Of a stretch of 18,441 nucleotides of DNA, positions 8,406 to 14,448 are shown one piece after another (positions within the stretch are counted from its first letter, which is position 1; each line of letters begins with the position of its first letter). The notes beneath the pieces are model-generated. The model had not been told where the DNA came from. It ran no database searches and worked only from the letters and a program-made list of their open reading frames with translations. This DNA is from UMGS902 sp045538895 (lineage in GTDB: Bacteria; Bacillota; Clostridia; Oscillospirales; CAG-272). A program made the position numbers and the translations under genes. The stretch spans positions 1 to 18,441 of the forward strand of contig JAZQEH010000055.1 of the NCBI GenBank assembly GCA_045538895.1. Reading direction: 5' to 3'.

Positions 8406-8873
8406 TTGAAAATTGAGTGGAAGAAACTGTTTGTATGTATCGCAATACCGCTTGCAGTAGGCGGACTCTCCGCATTTCTTACAATGGATAGCATGAAAAG
8501 CTTTAGTATGCTGAATCAACCGCCCTTGTCGCCTCCTGGATGGCTTTTTCCGGTAGTGTGGAGTGTTTTGTATATTTTGATGGGCATAGCATCGTATCTT
8601 GTTCTGACATCGGGGAAAAAGTACCGTGCTAAAACTGCCCTTACTGTTTACGGTATTCAACTGTTTTTTAATTTTTTCTGGTCAATTATTTTCTTTAACC
8701 TTGAAAATTATTTATTTGCCTTTGTATGGTTGATTATTCTGTGGCTGCTGATAATACTTACAACGGTGCTGTTTTATCGCATCTCGAAGCCTGCGGGATA
8801 TTTGTTTATACCGTATCTATTATGGGTAACGTTTGCGGCATATCTGAATTTTGCGATATATCTTTTGAATTAA
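8406..8873 (+). CDS. TspO/MBR family protein (tryptophan-rich sensory/translocator protein)
   Basis: A 155-aa integral membrane protein with five predicted helices, the standard TspO length. Hallmarks are QPPLSPPGWLFPVVWSVLYILMG (about 38-60), the helix-3 FFNFFWSIIFF segment and the terminal PYLLWVTFAAYLNFAIYLLN (136-155). Family knowledge: TspO proteins bind porphyrins and related ligands and take part in stress or tetrapyrrole homeostasis; the role in this organism is unknown. The start is taken as TTG at 8406, 9 nt after a strong GGAGG (8392-8396). An in-frame TTG at 8400 abuts the ribosome site too closely. It is transcribed away from murD and shares a terminator with the convergent gene. 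Confidence 0.9.
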   Translation: MKIEWKKLFVCIAIPLAVGGLSAFLTMDSMKSFSMLNQPPLSPPGWLFPVVWSVLYILMGIASYLVLTSGKKYRAKTALTVYGIQLFFNFFWSIIFFNLENYLFAFVWLIILWLLIILTTVLFYRISKPAGYLFIPYLLWVTFAAYLNFAIYLLN

Positions 8874-8904
8874 AAAGGTGAAATCCAATGGATTTCACCT
8901 TTTT
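8872..8904. terminator. bidirectional terminator between tspO-like gene and the small helical protein
   Basis: A 10-bp perfect stem, GGTGAAATCC (8877-8886) with GGATTTCACC (8890-8899), has a 3-nt AAT loop and is flanked by A5 on the left and T5 on the right. It therefore reads as an intrinsic terminator on both strands. It begins within the TspO stop codon and ends 1 nt from the stop of the convergent gene. Confidence 0.9.
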
Positions 8905-8905
8905 G

Positions 8906-9340
8906 TTATAAATAGCAACGGATATCTACCGCAAGTTTTTCTTCAAGATTGATAAGACGCTTTGTAATATCCTTTGAAACCTCGTCGGCGGCTTCATACT
9001 TGTTGAGGTACATGTTAAGCGATTTTACACCCATGTTGCATCCGTCTGTCATAAGGTCGGCTATTGTTTTGTCAGATTCGTTAAGTCCGAGTTTTACGTT
9101 GGTTTTGATCCATGACATGCTTTTTGCCATAGGGTTTGGTTCCTTGCCGTCATCATGGTATTTATCAAGCAGCTTTTCGATTTCGTCTTTAAGTTCGACG
9201 TGTTCGTTTTTGCATTTTGTCAAGAGTTCTTTGAAGTCTTTGTGATGCACATAGTCTAAAACGTCATCAATGGATGAAACACCCATTTTTACGCCCGCAT
9301 CACACTCACGTAAAAGTTTTATGGTATCCGATTCTATCAT
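8906..9340 (-). CDS. ferritin-like/DUF2383-like helical protein, function unknown
   Basis: A 144-aa soluble, all-helical, charged protein, without signal or membrane segment. It resembles small Clostridia proteins related to the DUF2383/ferritin-like four-helix type; function unknown. It carries an internal duplication: residues 19-31 (MGVSSIDDVLDYV) and 103-115 (MGVKSLNMYLNKY) share the pattern MGV-S-[IL]-[DN]-x-x-L-[DN], each starting a helical hairpin with a cysteine just before it (C13, C101). The linker contains the PNPMAKSMSWIKT segment (69-80). H47 and E49 in NEHVELKDEI and the E133/E134 pair could be metal ligands, but this is only suggestive. The ATG at 9340 follows GGGAG by about 8 nt. 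A longer frame to 9481 enters RNase P RNA and is rejected. Confidence 0.8.
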   Translation of the reverse strand: MIESDTIKLLRECDAGVKMGVSSIDDVLDYVHHKDFKELLTKCKNEHVELKDEIEKLLDKYHDDGKEPNPMAKSMSWIKTNVKLGLNESDKTIADLMTDGCNMGVKSLNMYLNKYEAADEVSKDITKRLINLEEKLAVDIRCYL

Positions 9341-9398
9341 GTTTTCACTCCCTTTTGAATGGTAAAAACAGTATGTACGTTTGCGGCTTTGTTTATAC

Positions 9399-9430
9399 AA
9401 AAAAAGTCCGACAACTTTCGTTGTCGGACT
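9399..9430 (-). terminator. rnpB terminator
   Basis: On the minus strand an 11-bp stem closed by a GAAA tetraloop (arms 9405-9415 and 9420-9430) is followed by six T residues. It lies immediately after the 3' end of the RNase P RNA. Confidence 0.92.
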
Positions 9431-9794
9431 GCAACACGAGCTATAAGCCGAGTTCTGTAAGTGAAAACACTTCATGATCATCTATCTTCGCCGCTTGTTA
9501 CCAAACGGCTTGGGGATATAATCCCGCTGCCACCCAAGGAGATATGTCGGGCAAACGCTCCTTAAACGGTGTTGCTTCGGATAGGGTTTACATTTGCACG
9601 CAGTTGCCTGCCGTGCCGGTGAGCTCTTACCTCGCCTTTCCATCCTTACCGCATATGCGGCGGTCTATTTCTGTTGCACTTTCCCTGAGGTCACCCTCGG
9701 CGGACGTTATCCGTTATCCTGCCCTGTGAAGCTCGGACTTTCCTCACGATAATACCTTTCGGCACCATATCGCGCGATCATGCACTCGGTTGCC
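9431..9794 (-). ncRNA. rnpB: RNase P RNA, bacterial type A
   Basis: Catalytic RNA of RNase P, which matures tRNA 5' ends; about 364 nt. Read on the minus strand, the 5' part has the conserved GAGGAAAGTCCGAGCTTC (P4/CR-I). It is followed by GGATAACG, a GGGTGACC loop, GGGAAAGTGCAACAGAAA and GACCGCC. The middle has GGTAAGAGCTCACCGG, and the 3' part has GATAGATGATCATG and ACAGAACTCGGCTTAT, which pairs back to form P4. P1 is formed by GCAAC plus CGAG at the 5' end with CTCG plus GTTGC at the 3' end, with one bulged base. The layout matches the ancestral type A, not the Bacillus type B. Ends are set from P1, the promoter and the terminator, so they may be off by a few bases. Confidence 0.96.
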
Positions 9795-9799
9795 ACGTT

Positions 9800-9828
9800 A
9801 TTATATAACGCTTTTTTTATTTTGTCAA
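9800..9828 (-). promoter_or_regulatory. rnpB promoter (consensus sigma-A)
   Basis: TTGACA (9823-9828) and TATAAT (9800-9805) on the minus strand are separated by exactly 17 nt; both hexamers are perfect consensus. The predicted start is near 9793-9794, at the first G of P1. The stop codon TGA of thiT (9825-9827) is embedded in the TTGACA. Confidence 0.92.
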
Positions 9829-10637
9829 GCGGCGTTCTTTTTCGATTTACCCATGAGGAATAAAACTCCTGCAAGAATAATAGCCGCTGCACTTACGATA
9901 CCTACAAGCCCCCAGTTTACATTGATAATTTGCTCAATTGCAAATTCGCCTGTTTCGGCGTTTTGCAGTTTGGAAAAAATGAGAGCAACATCAACGATAA
10001 GAGCAACTGCAATCGGTAAACCGGAAAGGGCAGTAATTATACCCGATACAGAGCCGCTTCCGTTTTTGATAGTGCGTACGGGTATCTGTGCATTGAAGTT
10101 CATAACAGAGCCCATATATACAGCAACAATTACCATTATAATGGTTTCAGGTATCATATATGTAGCATTGTATATGAATGAGTATATTAGAGCTGCTTTT
10201 GTAGGAATTGAAATTCCCGCCCAGATTGTTGCACCTGTAAGTACGTGACAGGCATAACGCAATACACACACCAAAATACCGCCAAGTGCGAGTGAGGTGC
10301 TTTGATCCTTTACAGACTTGCGGAAAATGCCGCCGAGTCCTGCTACGGCAAAAGCTACAATATAGTCAAGCATGATAATAGCAACAATGCTTTGCCAACC
10401 TGTTACATATGACAATGTAGAAAGTCCTAATAATTGTTGTATGGCACCGTATGCAAGACCTGAAGCACAACCCCATTTGATTCCATGACGGTATGATACA
10501 ATTGCAATTGGGAACATTGATGCAATAGTTACAGATCCGCCATACGGCAAATCAACTATTTTAATCATGCTGAGTACCGTTGCAATAGCAATCATAATTG
10601 CACTTTCGACAAGTGCTCTGACCTTTGTGTTTTTCAT
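9825..10637 (-). CDS. thiT: ThiT-type ECF transporter S component for thiamine, with C-terminal extension
   Basis: Substrate-binding membrane subunit of an energy-coupling-factor vitamin transporter, predicted to take up thiamine; 270 aa. The ThiT core (about 1-190) has LPYGGSVTIASMFPI (30-44), LDYIVAFAVAGLGG (90-103), H131 and W139 in the CHVLTGATIWAG region, and Y152/N157 in YSFIYNATYMIPE; these correspond to known thiamine-pocket positions. D91 occupies the usual acidic position. ThiT proteins are normally about 190 aa. Here residues about 195-270 add two more hydrophobic segments and a basic tail (GKSKKNAA), origin unknown. The ATG at 10637 is 7 nt after GGAGG; the longer start at 10667 would include the ribosome site. 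The TPP riboswitch upstream supports the substrate. The shared EcfAA'T module must be encoded elsewhere. Confidence 0.92.
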   Translation of the reverse strand: MKNTKVRALVESAIMIAIATVLSMIKIVDLPYGGSVTIASMFPIAIVSYRHGIKWGCASGLAYGAIQQLLGLSTLSYVTGWQSIVAIIMLDYIVAFAVAGLGGIFRKSVKDQSTSLALGGILVCVLRYACHVLTGATIWAGISIPTKAALIYSFIYNATYMIPETIIMVIVAVYMGSVMNFNAQIPVRTIKNGSGSVSGIITALSGLPIAVALIVDVALIFSKLQNAETGEFAIEQIINVNWGLVGIVSAAAIILAGVLFLMGKSKKNAA

Positions 10638-10649
10638 AGAAAAACCTCC

Positions 10650-10688
10650 AAAAAATAAATTCCGCACAGACGATATGCCTGTGCGGAA
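10650..10688 (-). terminator. TPP-riboswitch expression-platform terminator
   Basis: On the minus strand a 10-bp perfect stem, TTCCGCACAG with CTGTGCGGAA (10679-10688 and 10660-10669), has a 9-nt loop and is followed by TTTATTTTTT (10650-10659). The T-run touches the GGAGG of thiT (10645-10649). Loop bases 10672-10679 (GGCATATC on the minus strand) are complementary, with one bulge, to the aptamer's conserved GATAATGCC (10720-10728), a possible anti-terminator contact. Confidence 0.85.
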
Positions 10689-10704
10689 ATATATTTCTCG
10701 TGTT

Positions 10705-10790
10705 ATATCTCCCTACGACGGCATTATCCGTATCAGGTTAAGGGTTCAAGTAAAAAACTTGTCTCAGCCGCTTTCAGCAGCACCCCTGAC
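10705..10790 (-). promoter_or_regulatory. TPP riboswitch aptamer (THI element)
   Basis: Read on the minus strand this contains the conserved THI-box blocks in order: GGGGTGC, GGCTGAGAC, a variable hairpin, GAACCC, ACCTGATACGGATAATGCCGTCG and TAGGGA. It senses thiamine pyrophosphate. Placed between a strong promoter and a terminator ahead of thiT, it should switch transport off when TPP is plentiful. Confidence 0.95.
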
Positions 10791-10812
10791 ATATATTCTG
10801 TTCGGTGATTTC

Positions 10813-10841
10813 AGTATATATCCAAAAACCGGATATGTCAA
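10813..10841 (-). promoter_or_regulatory. promoter of the TPP riboswitch-thiT transcript
   Basis: TTGACA (10836-10841) and TATACT (10813-10818) on the minus strand are spaced by 17 nt. Start predicted near 10806, giving a leader of about 170 nt that holds the aptamer and terminator. The spacer contains a small inverted repeat, ATATCC/GGATAT. The -35 is only 3 nt past the stop of the HAD gene, and no terminator separates them. Confidence 0.85.
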
Positions 10842-10844
10842 GAA

Positions 10845-11501
10845 TTATTTTATCGACATTGCAATTTTTAATATATCTGTCGCCTTATCAGCGATATACT
10901 GTGCACCGTTTTCTTTCAAAACTTCAACAGGCTTGTAGCCGTAGCTTACACCAATAACATGCATGCCGGCATTTGTTCCTGTTTGCATATCAATGTGCGA
11001 GTCGCCGACGAAACATATTTCGTCGGGGTTAAGGTCGAAAATTCTGGCAATTTCTAAAGCTGCGTCGGGAGAGGGCTTCAGCGGTTTATCTTTCACTCCC
11101 CATATTATCTCAAATACTCCTTTGCCGAATATTTGTTCGGTAAGAAGAACGGCCGCTTTGTGTGCCTTGTTAGTGAGAACTGCAACCTTGCAACCTTTCT
11201 TTTTAAGCTCGTCAATGGTTTCTACCATTCCGTCAAAAGCGGTGTTTGTGTATTTATAGTAGTCCTCGTAGTCTTTAACATACCATTCTGTAGCTTCGTC
11301 TATTGTTTTTTCGTCGGTACCTTCGGGGAAAGTGCGTTTTACAAACATTCTCGGTCCGTCATTTATACCGACAAGAACTTCTTTTCTCCCAATAGGTTCA
11401 AGACCGAAACGGGAACGTGTTACGTTCATGGCACGGTTTAGTTCGGGAATAGTATCGGCAAGAGTTCCGTCAAGGTCAAATATAAGTCCTTTGATTTTCA
11501 T
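10845..11501 (-). CDS. HAD family hydrolase, phosphoglycolate phosphatase-like
   Basis: A 218-aa cytosolic HAD phosphatase with a C1-type helical cap. Motif I is IFDLDGTLADT (7-17) with nucleophile D9 and acid/base D11; motif II is VLTNK (108-112); motif III is K142 in KPLKPSP; motif IV is CFVGDSHIDMQTG (163-175) with D167 and D171. It resembles Gph/PpaX-type enzymes (2-phosphoglycolate or pyrophosphate), but the substrate cannot be fixed by sequence. ATG at 11501 is preferred over the in-frame GTG at 11510, because the GTGAG-like ribosome site upstream is better spaced for it. It is transcribed divergently from typA, and its stop lies right against the thiT promoter. Confidence 0.9.
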   Translation of the reverse strand: MKIKGLIFDLDGTLADTIPELNRAMNVTRSRFGLEPIGRKEVLVGINDGPRMFVKRTFPEGTDEKTIDEATEWYVKDYEDYYKYTNTAFDGMVETIDELKKKGCKVAVLTNKAHKAAVLLTEQIFGKGVFEIIWGVKDKPLKPSPDAALEIARIFDLNPDEICFVGDSHIDMQTGTNAGMHVIGVSYGYKPVEVLKENGAQYIADKATDILKIAMSIK

Positions 11502-11528
11502 ATATATCACTCACTTTCGTATACTGTG

Positions 11529-11557
11529 ATTATAGTATTTTTGTTTTTCAAAGTCAA
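11529..11557 (-). promoter_or_regulatory. promoter of the HAD hydrolase gene
   Basis: TTGACT (11552-11557) and TATAAT (11529-11534) on the minus strand with 17-nt spacing; 11 of 12 bases match consensus. Start predicted near 11522, about 20 nt before the ATG. Confidence 0.85.
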
Positions 11558-11585
11558 CATTAAACCATGTTTTCGGCAGTATGCT

Positions 11586-11602
11586 CTATTATCCAATAAT
11601 AG
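11586..11602. repeat. small inverted repeat in the HAD/typA divergent region
   Basis: CTATTAT (11586-11592) and ATAATAG (11596-11602) form a perfect 7-bp inverted repeat with a 3-nt centre, upstream of both divergent promoters. It could be a protein-binding site, but the A+T-rich composition makes chance likely. Confidence 0.3.
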
Positions 11603-11630
11603 AAAAACTAAAATTTTGTCAAAAAAACTA

Positions 11631-11659
11631 TTTCAATTTATAAATAAATGTGATAGAAT
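11631..11659 (+). promoter_or_regulatory. predicted typA promoter with extended -10
   Basis: TAGAAT (11654-11659) is preceded by TGA, giving the extended -10 pattern TGnTAGAAT. The -35 position, TTTCAA (11631-11636), is weak at 17-nt spacing. The start would be near 11666. Confidence 0.6.
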
Positions 11660-11700
11660 ATTTAGGTTATGAAATCTAAAGTTTGCAGAGGTAAAAGAAA

Positions 11701-13533
11701 GTGGTAAGAGAAGATTTAAGAAACATAGCCATTATTGCTCACGTAGACCACGGTAAGACTACCCTCGTTGATGAGATGCTTCGTCAAGGCGGCATATACC
11801 GTGAGAATCAAACGACTACAGAGCGTGTAATGGACTCAGGTGACCTCGAAAAAGAAAGAGGAATTACAATTCTTGCAAAGAATACCGCAGTACATTACGG
11901 TGATGTAAAGATTAACATTATCGACACCCCCGGCCACGCTGACTTTGGCGGTGAGGTTGAGCGTATTCTCAAGATGGTTAACGGTGTACTTCTGCTTGTA
12001 GATGCCGCCGAGGGACCTATGCCGCAGACACGTTTTGTACTTGAACGTGCGCTTCAGCTTAACCACCGTGTTATAGTTGTAATTAACAAAATCGACAAGC
12101 CCGATGCACGTCTTGAAGAGGTTCAGGATGAAGTGCTTGAGCTTTTCTTTGAACTCAATGCAAACGATGAACAGCTTGACAGTCCTATGATATTCTGCTC
12201 GGGCAGAGCAGGTACTGCAACAGAAGACCCAAGTGTAGAAGGTACTGACCTTCGTCCTTTGTTTGATAAAATTCTTGAATACATGCCTGCTCCCGATGGG
12301 GATGAAGACGGTGAGCTTCAGATGCTTGTTTCATCTATTGACTACAATGATTATGTAGGCAGAATCGGTATCGGCAGAATTGAGCGTGGAGTTGTAAAGC
12401 AGAATCAGGAGATCATGATTTCCAATTTCCATAGCGGCGCTACCCCAAAACGTGCAAAAATCGTTAGTCTTTATCAGATTGATGGACTTGTACGTGTTCC
12501 TGTTGAAACTGCAAAGGTTGGCGATATTGTTTGTTTCAGCGGTGCCGAGGGAATCAATATCGGCGACACCGTTACTTCTACTACGTGCGTTGAACCTCTT
12601 GAATTTGTAAAGGTGAGCGAGCCTACAATGGAAATGACCTTCTCCGTAAACAACAGTCCTTTTGCTGGTAAAGAAGGCAAGTTTGTTACATCCCGTCATC
12701 TTCGTGAAAGACTTTATAAGGAATTGCTTAAGGACGTATCGCTTCGTGTAACTGACGGAGATACAACCGAGAGCTTTAAGGTTGCAGGTAGAGGCGAAAT
12801 GCACCTTGCTATTCTTATTGAAACAATGCGCAGAGAGGGATATGAAGTTGTTTGCTCCACTCCCAAGGTGCTTTTCCGTGATATCGACGGTAAAAAGTGC
12901 GAGCCTATCGAGCGTGTAATTATAGACTGCCCCGATATCTACAACGGTGCGGTTATGGAAAAACTCGGTGCACGTAAAGGAGAGCTTGTTACAATGGAGC
13001 CGAGAGGCACAAGAACAAGACTTGAATATCTTGTTCCGTCAAGATGTCTTTTCGGTTACCGCAGCGAATTTCTTACCGACACACACGGAGAGGGAATTCT
13101 TAATACCATTTTCGATTCTTATCAGCCGTATAAGGGTGAGGTAACTACAAGATTTACCGGTTCGCTTGTTGCAAGTGAAGCAGGCGAGGCTACGTCATAC
13201 GGTCTTTTCAATTCGCAGGACCGCGGACAGATGTTTATCGGTGTTCAGACTCCTGTATATGAAGGCATGATTGTCGGCTCTAACCCCAAACAGGGTGATA
13301 TTGCGGTTAACGTTTGCAAAAAGAAGCATCTTACTGCAATTCGTTCTTCAGGCGCAGATGAGGCGCTCCGCCTTGTTCCGCATAAGGTGTTCAGCCTTGA
13401 GGAGGCTATTGAGTATATTGCGGACGATGAACTTATTGAGGTAACTCCAAAGTCCATCCGTCTTCGCAAGCGTATTCTTAATACCGAGCTTCGTCTTAAG
13501 GAAGAGGCAAGACTTAAAAAGCTTAATCAGTAA
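11701..13533 (+). CDS. typA: translational GTPase TypA/BipA
   Basis: A 610-aa ribosome-associated GTPase of the EF-G-like family, of normal length, implicated in ribosome assembly and in growth under stress or cold. The GTPase domain shows the P-loop AHVDHGKTT (13-21), the switch I region with ERGITI, switch II DTPGHADF and the guanine motif NKID. Beta-barrel domain II, an EF-G-like domain III (GRGEMHLAILIETMRREGYEV) and a domain V region follow. The BipA-specific C-terminal domain comes last, with GLFNSQDRGQMFIGVQTPVYEGMIVG, NVCKKKHLTAIRSSGADEA and the signature ending in RLRKR. The GTG start at 11701 lies 8 nt after AGAGGT. It is monocistronic, ending at its own terminator. Confidence 0.97.
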   Translation: MVREDLRNIAIIAHVDHGKTTLVDEMLRQGGIYRENQTTTERVMDSGDLEKERGITILAKNTAVHYGDVKINIIDTPGHADFGGEVERILKMVNGVLLLVDAAEGPMPQTRFVLERALQLNHRVIVVINKIDKPDARLEEVQDEVLELFFELNANDEQLDSPMIFCSGRAGTATEDPSVEGTDLRPLFDKILEYMPAPDGDEDGELQMLVSSIDYNDYVGRIGIGRIERGVVKQNQEIMISNFHSGATPKRAKIVSLYQIDGLVRVPVETAKVGDIVCFSGAEGINIGDTVTSTTCVEPLEFVKVSEPTMEMTFSVNNSPFAGKEGKFVTSRHLRERLYKELLKDVSLRVTDGDTTESFKVAGRGEMHLAILIETMRREGYEVVCSTPKVLFRDIDGKKCEPIERVIIDCPDIYNGAVMEKLGARKGELVTMEPRGTRTRLEYLVPSRCLFGYRSEFLTDTHGEGILNTIFDSYQPYKGEVTTRFTGSLVASEAGEATSYGLFNSQDRGQMFIGVQTPVYEGMIVGSNPKQGDIAVNVCKKKHLTAIRSSGADEALRLVPHKVFSLEEAIEYIADDELIEVTPKSIRLRKRILNTELRLKEEARLKKLNQ

Positions 13534-13563
13534 AAAATGCGTGTCAACAGACACGCATTTTTT
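13532..13563. terminator. bidirectional terminator between typA and the EamA transporter gene
   Basis: A 14-bp perfect stem including its A/T flanks, AAAAAATGCGTGTC (13532-13545) with GACACGCATTTTTT (13550-13563), has an AACA loop. It has a T-tract in both directions and serves the convergent genes. Its core GCGTGTC/GACACGC recurs in the hairpin at 18399-18424. Confidence 0.92.
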
Positions 13564-13573
13564 ACATAAATTT

Positions 13574-14446
13574 TTACATAAAGTTGATAACACAAAGCGA
13601 AGTGATAGCAATTATTATCCCCAAAATGTTTGTTTTGGTTAATTTTTCTTTAAACATAAATACTGCCATTATGCATGACAAAAACAATCCGAGTGCTGTT
13701 TGAAGCGGGAATAAAACAATCGAGGGGAGATTCTGTGCGGATAAAACTGTAAAAAGTATATTCAAAAACAGACAAATCGCCATAACGGGTAGATAGGTAG
13801 TATATACTTTTTTAGGAAGCGACGGAATTTTTTGTTTTTTAGCAGAAAATAAGAATGTAATTGCAAGCGAAATCGCACTCACAAAAAATGTTACAAGGTT
13901 GTAAAAAACGGTGTCGGTTCCACCTGTGGAAGAATATAGTTTTACGCACAGACTGTTTGTTCCCGAAAAAATCCAAACGAAAAGCAATAAAAGATATTCC
14001 TTAAACTGCATTTGGGTGTTTGCGCTTTTATTGTTGCTTAACAGAAAAACTGCTATTATAAGAAATCCCAAAGCGATATATTGAAAAACAGTGGTTTCTT
14101 CTTTTAAAATAGGTGCTGCAAAAATGCAGGGGATAACCATACCCATTTGGCAAAAAACGTCAAGCCGTACATATGCTCCGCTTTTTACTGCCGCAACCCA
14201 TGAAATCAAAAATCCGCTCATGGAGATGCCGGAGAAAAGACATATTGTCAAGGCAACGGCAGAGGGAAGAGTAAAAGTACCGAGCATAAGCCATATTAAC
14301 AATCCGAGTATCGCACAAATAATAGTTCTCAGCATGCTGAAGTATAGCATGGCAGGGAAATCGGAAAGTGCATACGAGCTTTTCTTTCCTGCATAGCCTT
14401 TTGCTGCTCCGAAAAGTGAAGAGAGGAGAACAAAAATATATCCCAT
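13574..14446 (-). CDS. DMT/EamA family transporter
   Basis: A 290-aa polytopic membrane protein with about ten hydrophobic helices in two homologous halves (about 1-140 and 150-290), the architecture of the drug/metabolite transporter superfamily. The second half ends in the typical PLQTALGLFLSCIMAVFMFKEKLTKTNILGIIIAITSLCVI. The substrate cannot be read from sequence; DMT proteins carry amino acids, nucleotide sugars, sugars and other metabolites. The ATG at 14446 lies 2 nt past the glycosidase stop, with GGAG inside the glycosidase end, so the two are co-transcribed and probably coupled. By context it may import or export a product of the glycosidase. It ends at the shared terminator with typA. 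Confidence 0.88.
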   Translation of the reverse strand: MGYIFVLLSSLFGAAKGYAGKKSSYALSDFPAMLYFSMLRTIICAILGLLIWLMLGTFTLPSAVALTICLFSGISMSGFLISWVAAVKSGAYVRLDVFCQMGMVIPCIFAAPILKEETTVFQYIALGFLIIAVFLLSNNKSANTQMQFKEYLLLLFVWIFSGTNSLCVKLYSSTGGTDTVFYNLVTFFVSAISLAITFLFSAKKQKIPSLPKKVYTTYLPVMAICLFLNILFTVLSAQNLPSIVLFPLQTALGLFLSCIMAVFMFKEKLTKTNILGIIIAITSLCVINFM

Positions 14447-14448
14447 TT

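Noticed and set aside
9341..9481. 47-residue extension of the small helical protein
   Set aside because: It would be translated from the rnpB terminator and the 3' end of RNase P RNA. A GGGAG site precedes ATG 9340.
9544..9892. Open frames across the RNase P RNA region on both strands
   Set aside because: The sequence shows all conserved RNase P RNA blocks with promoter and terminator, so it is not protein-coding.
10819..10835. ATATCC/GGATAT hairpin as a terminator for the HAD gene
   Set aside because: Only 6 bp, with no T-tract after it; it lies in the spacer of the thiT promoter.
11616..11621. TTGTCA as the typA -35 box
   Set aside because: It is 32 nt from the TAGAAT, too far for a sigma-A promoter; the extended -10 is a better explanation.
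12331..12804. 157-aa open frame on the minus strand opposite typA
   Set aside because: Shadow of the conserved GTPase gene; the composition is unlike a real protein and no family is recognisable.
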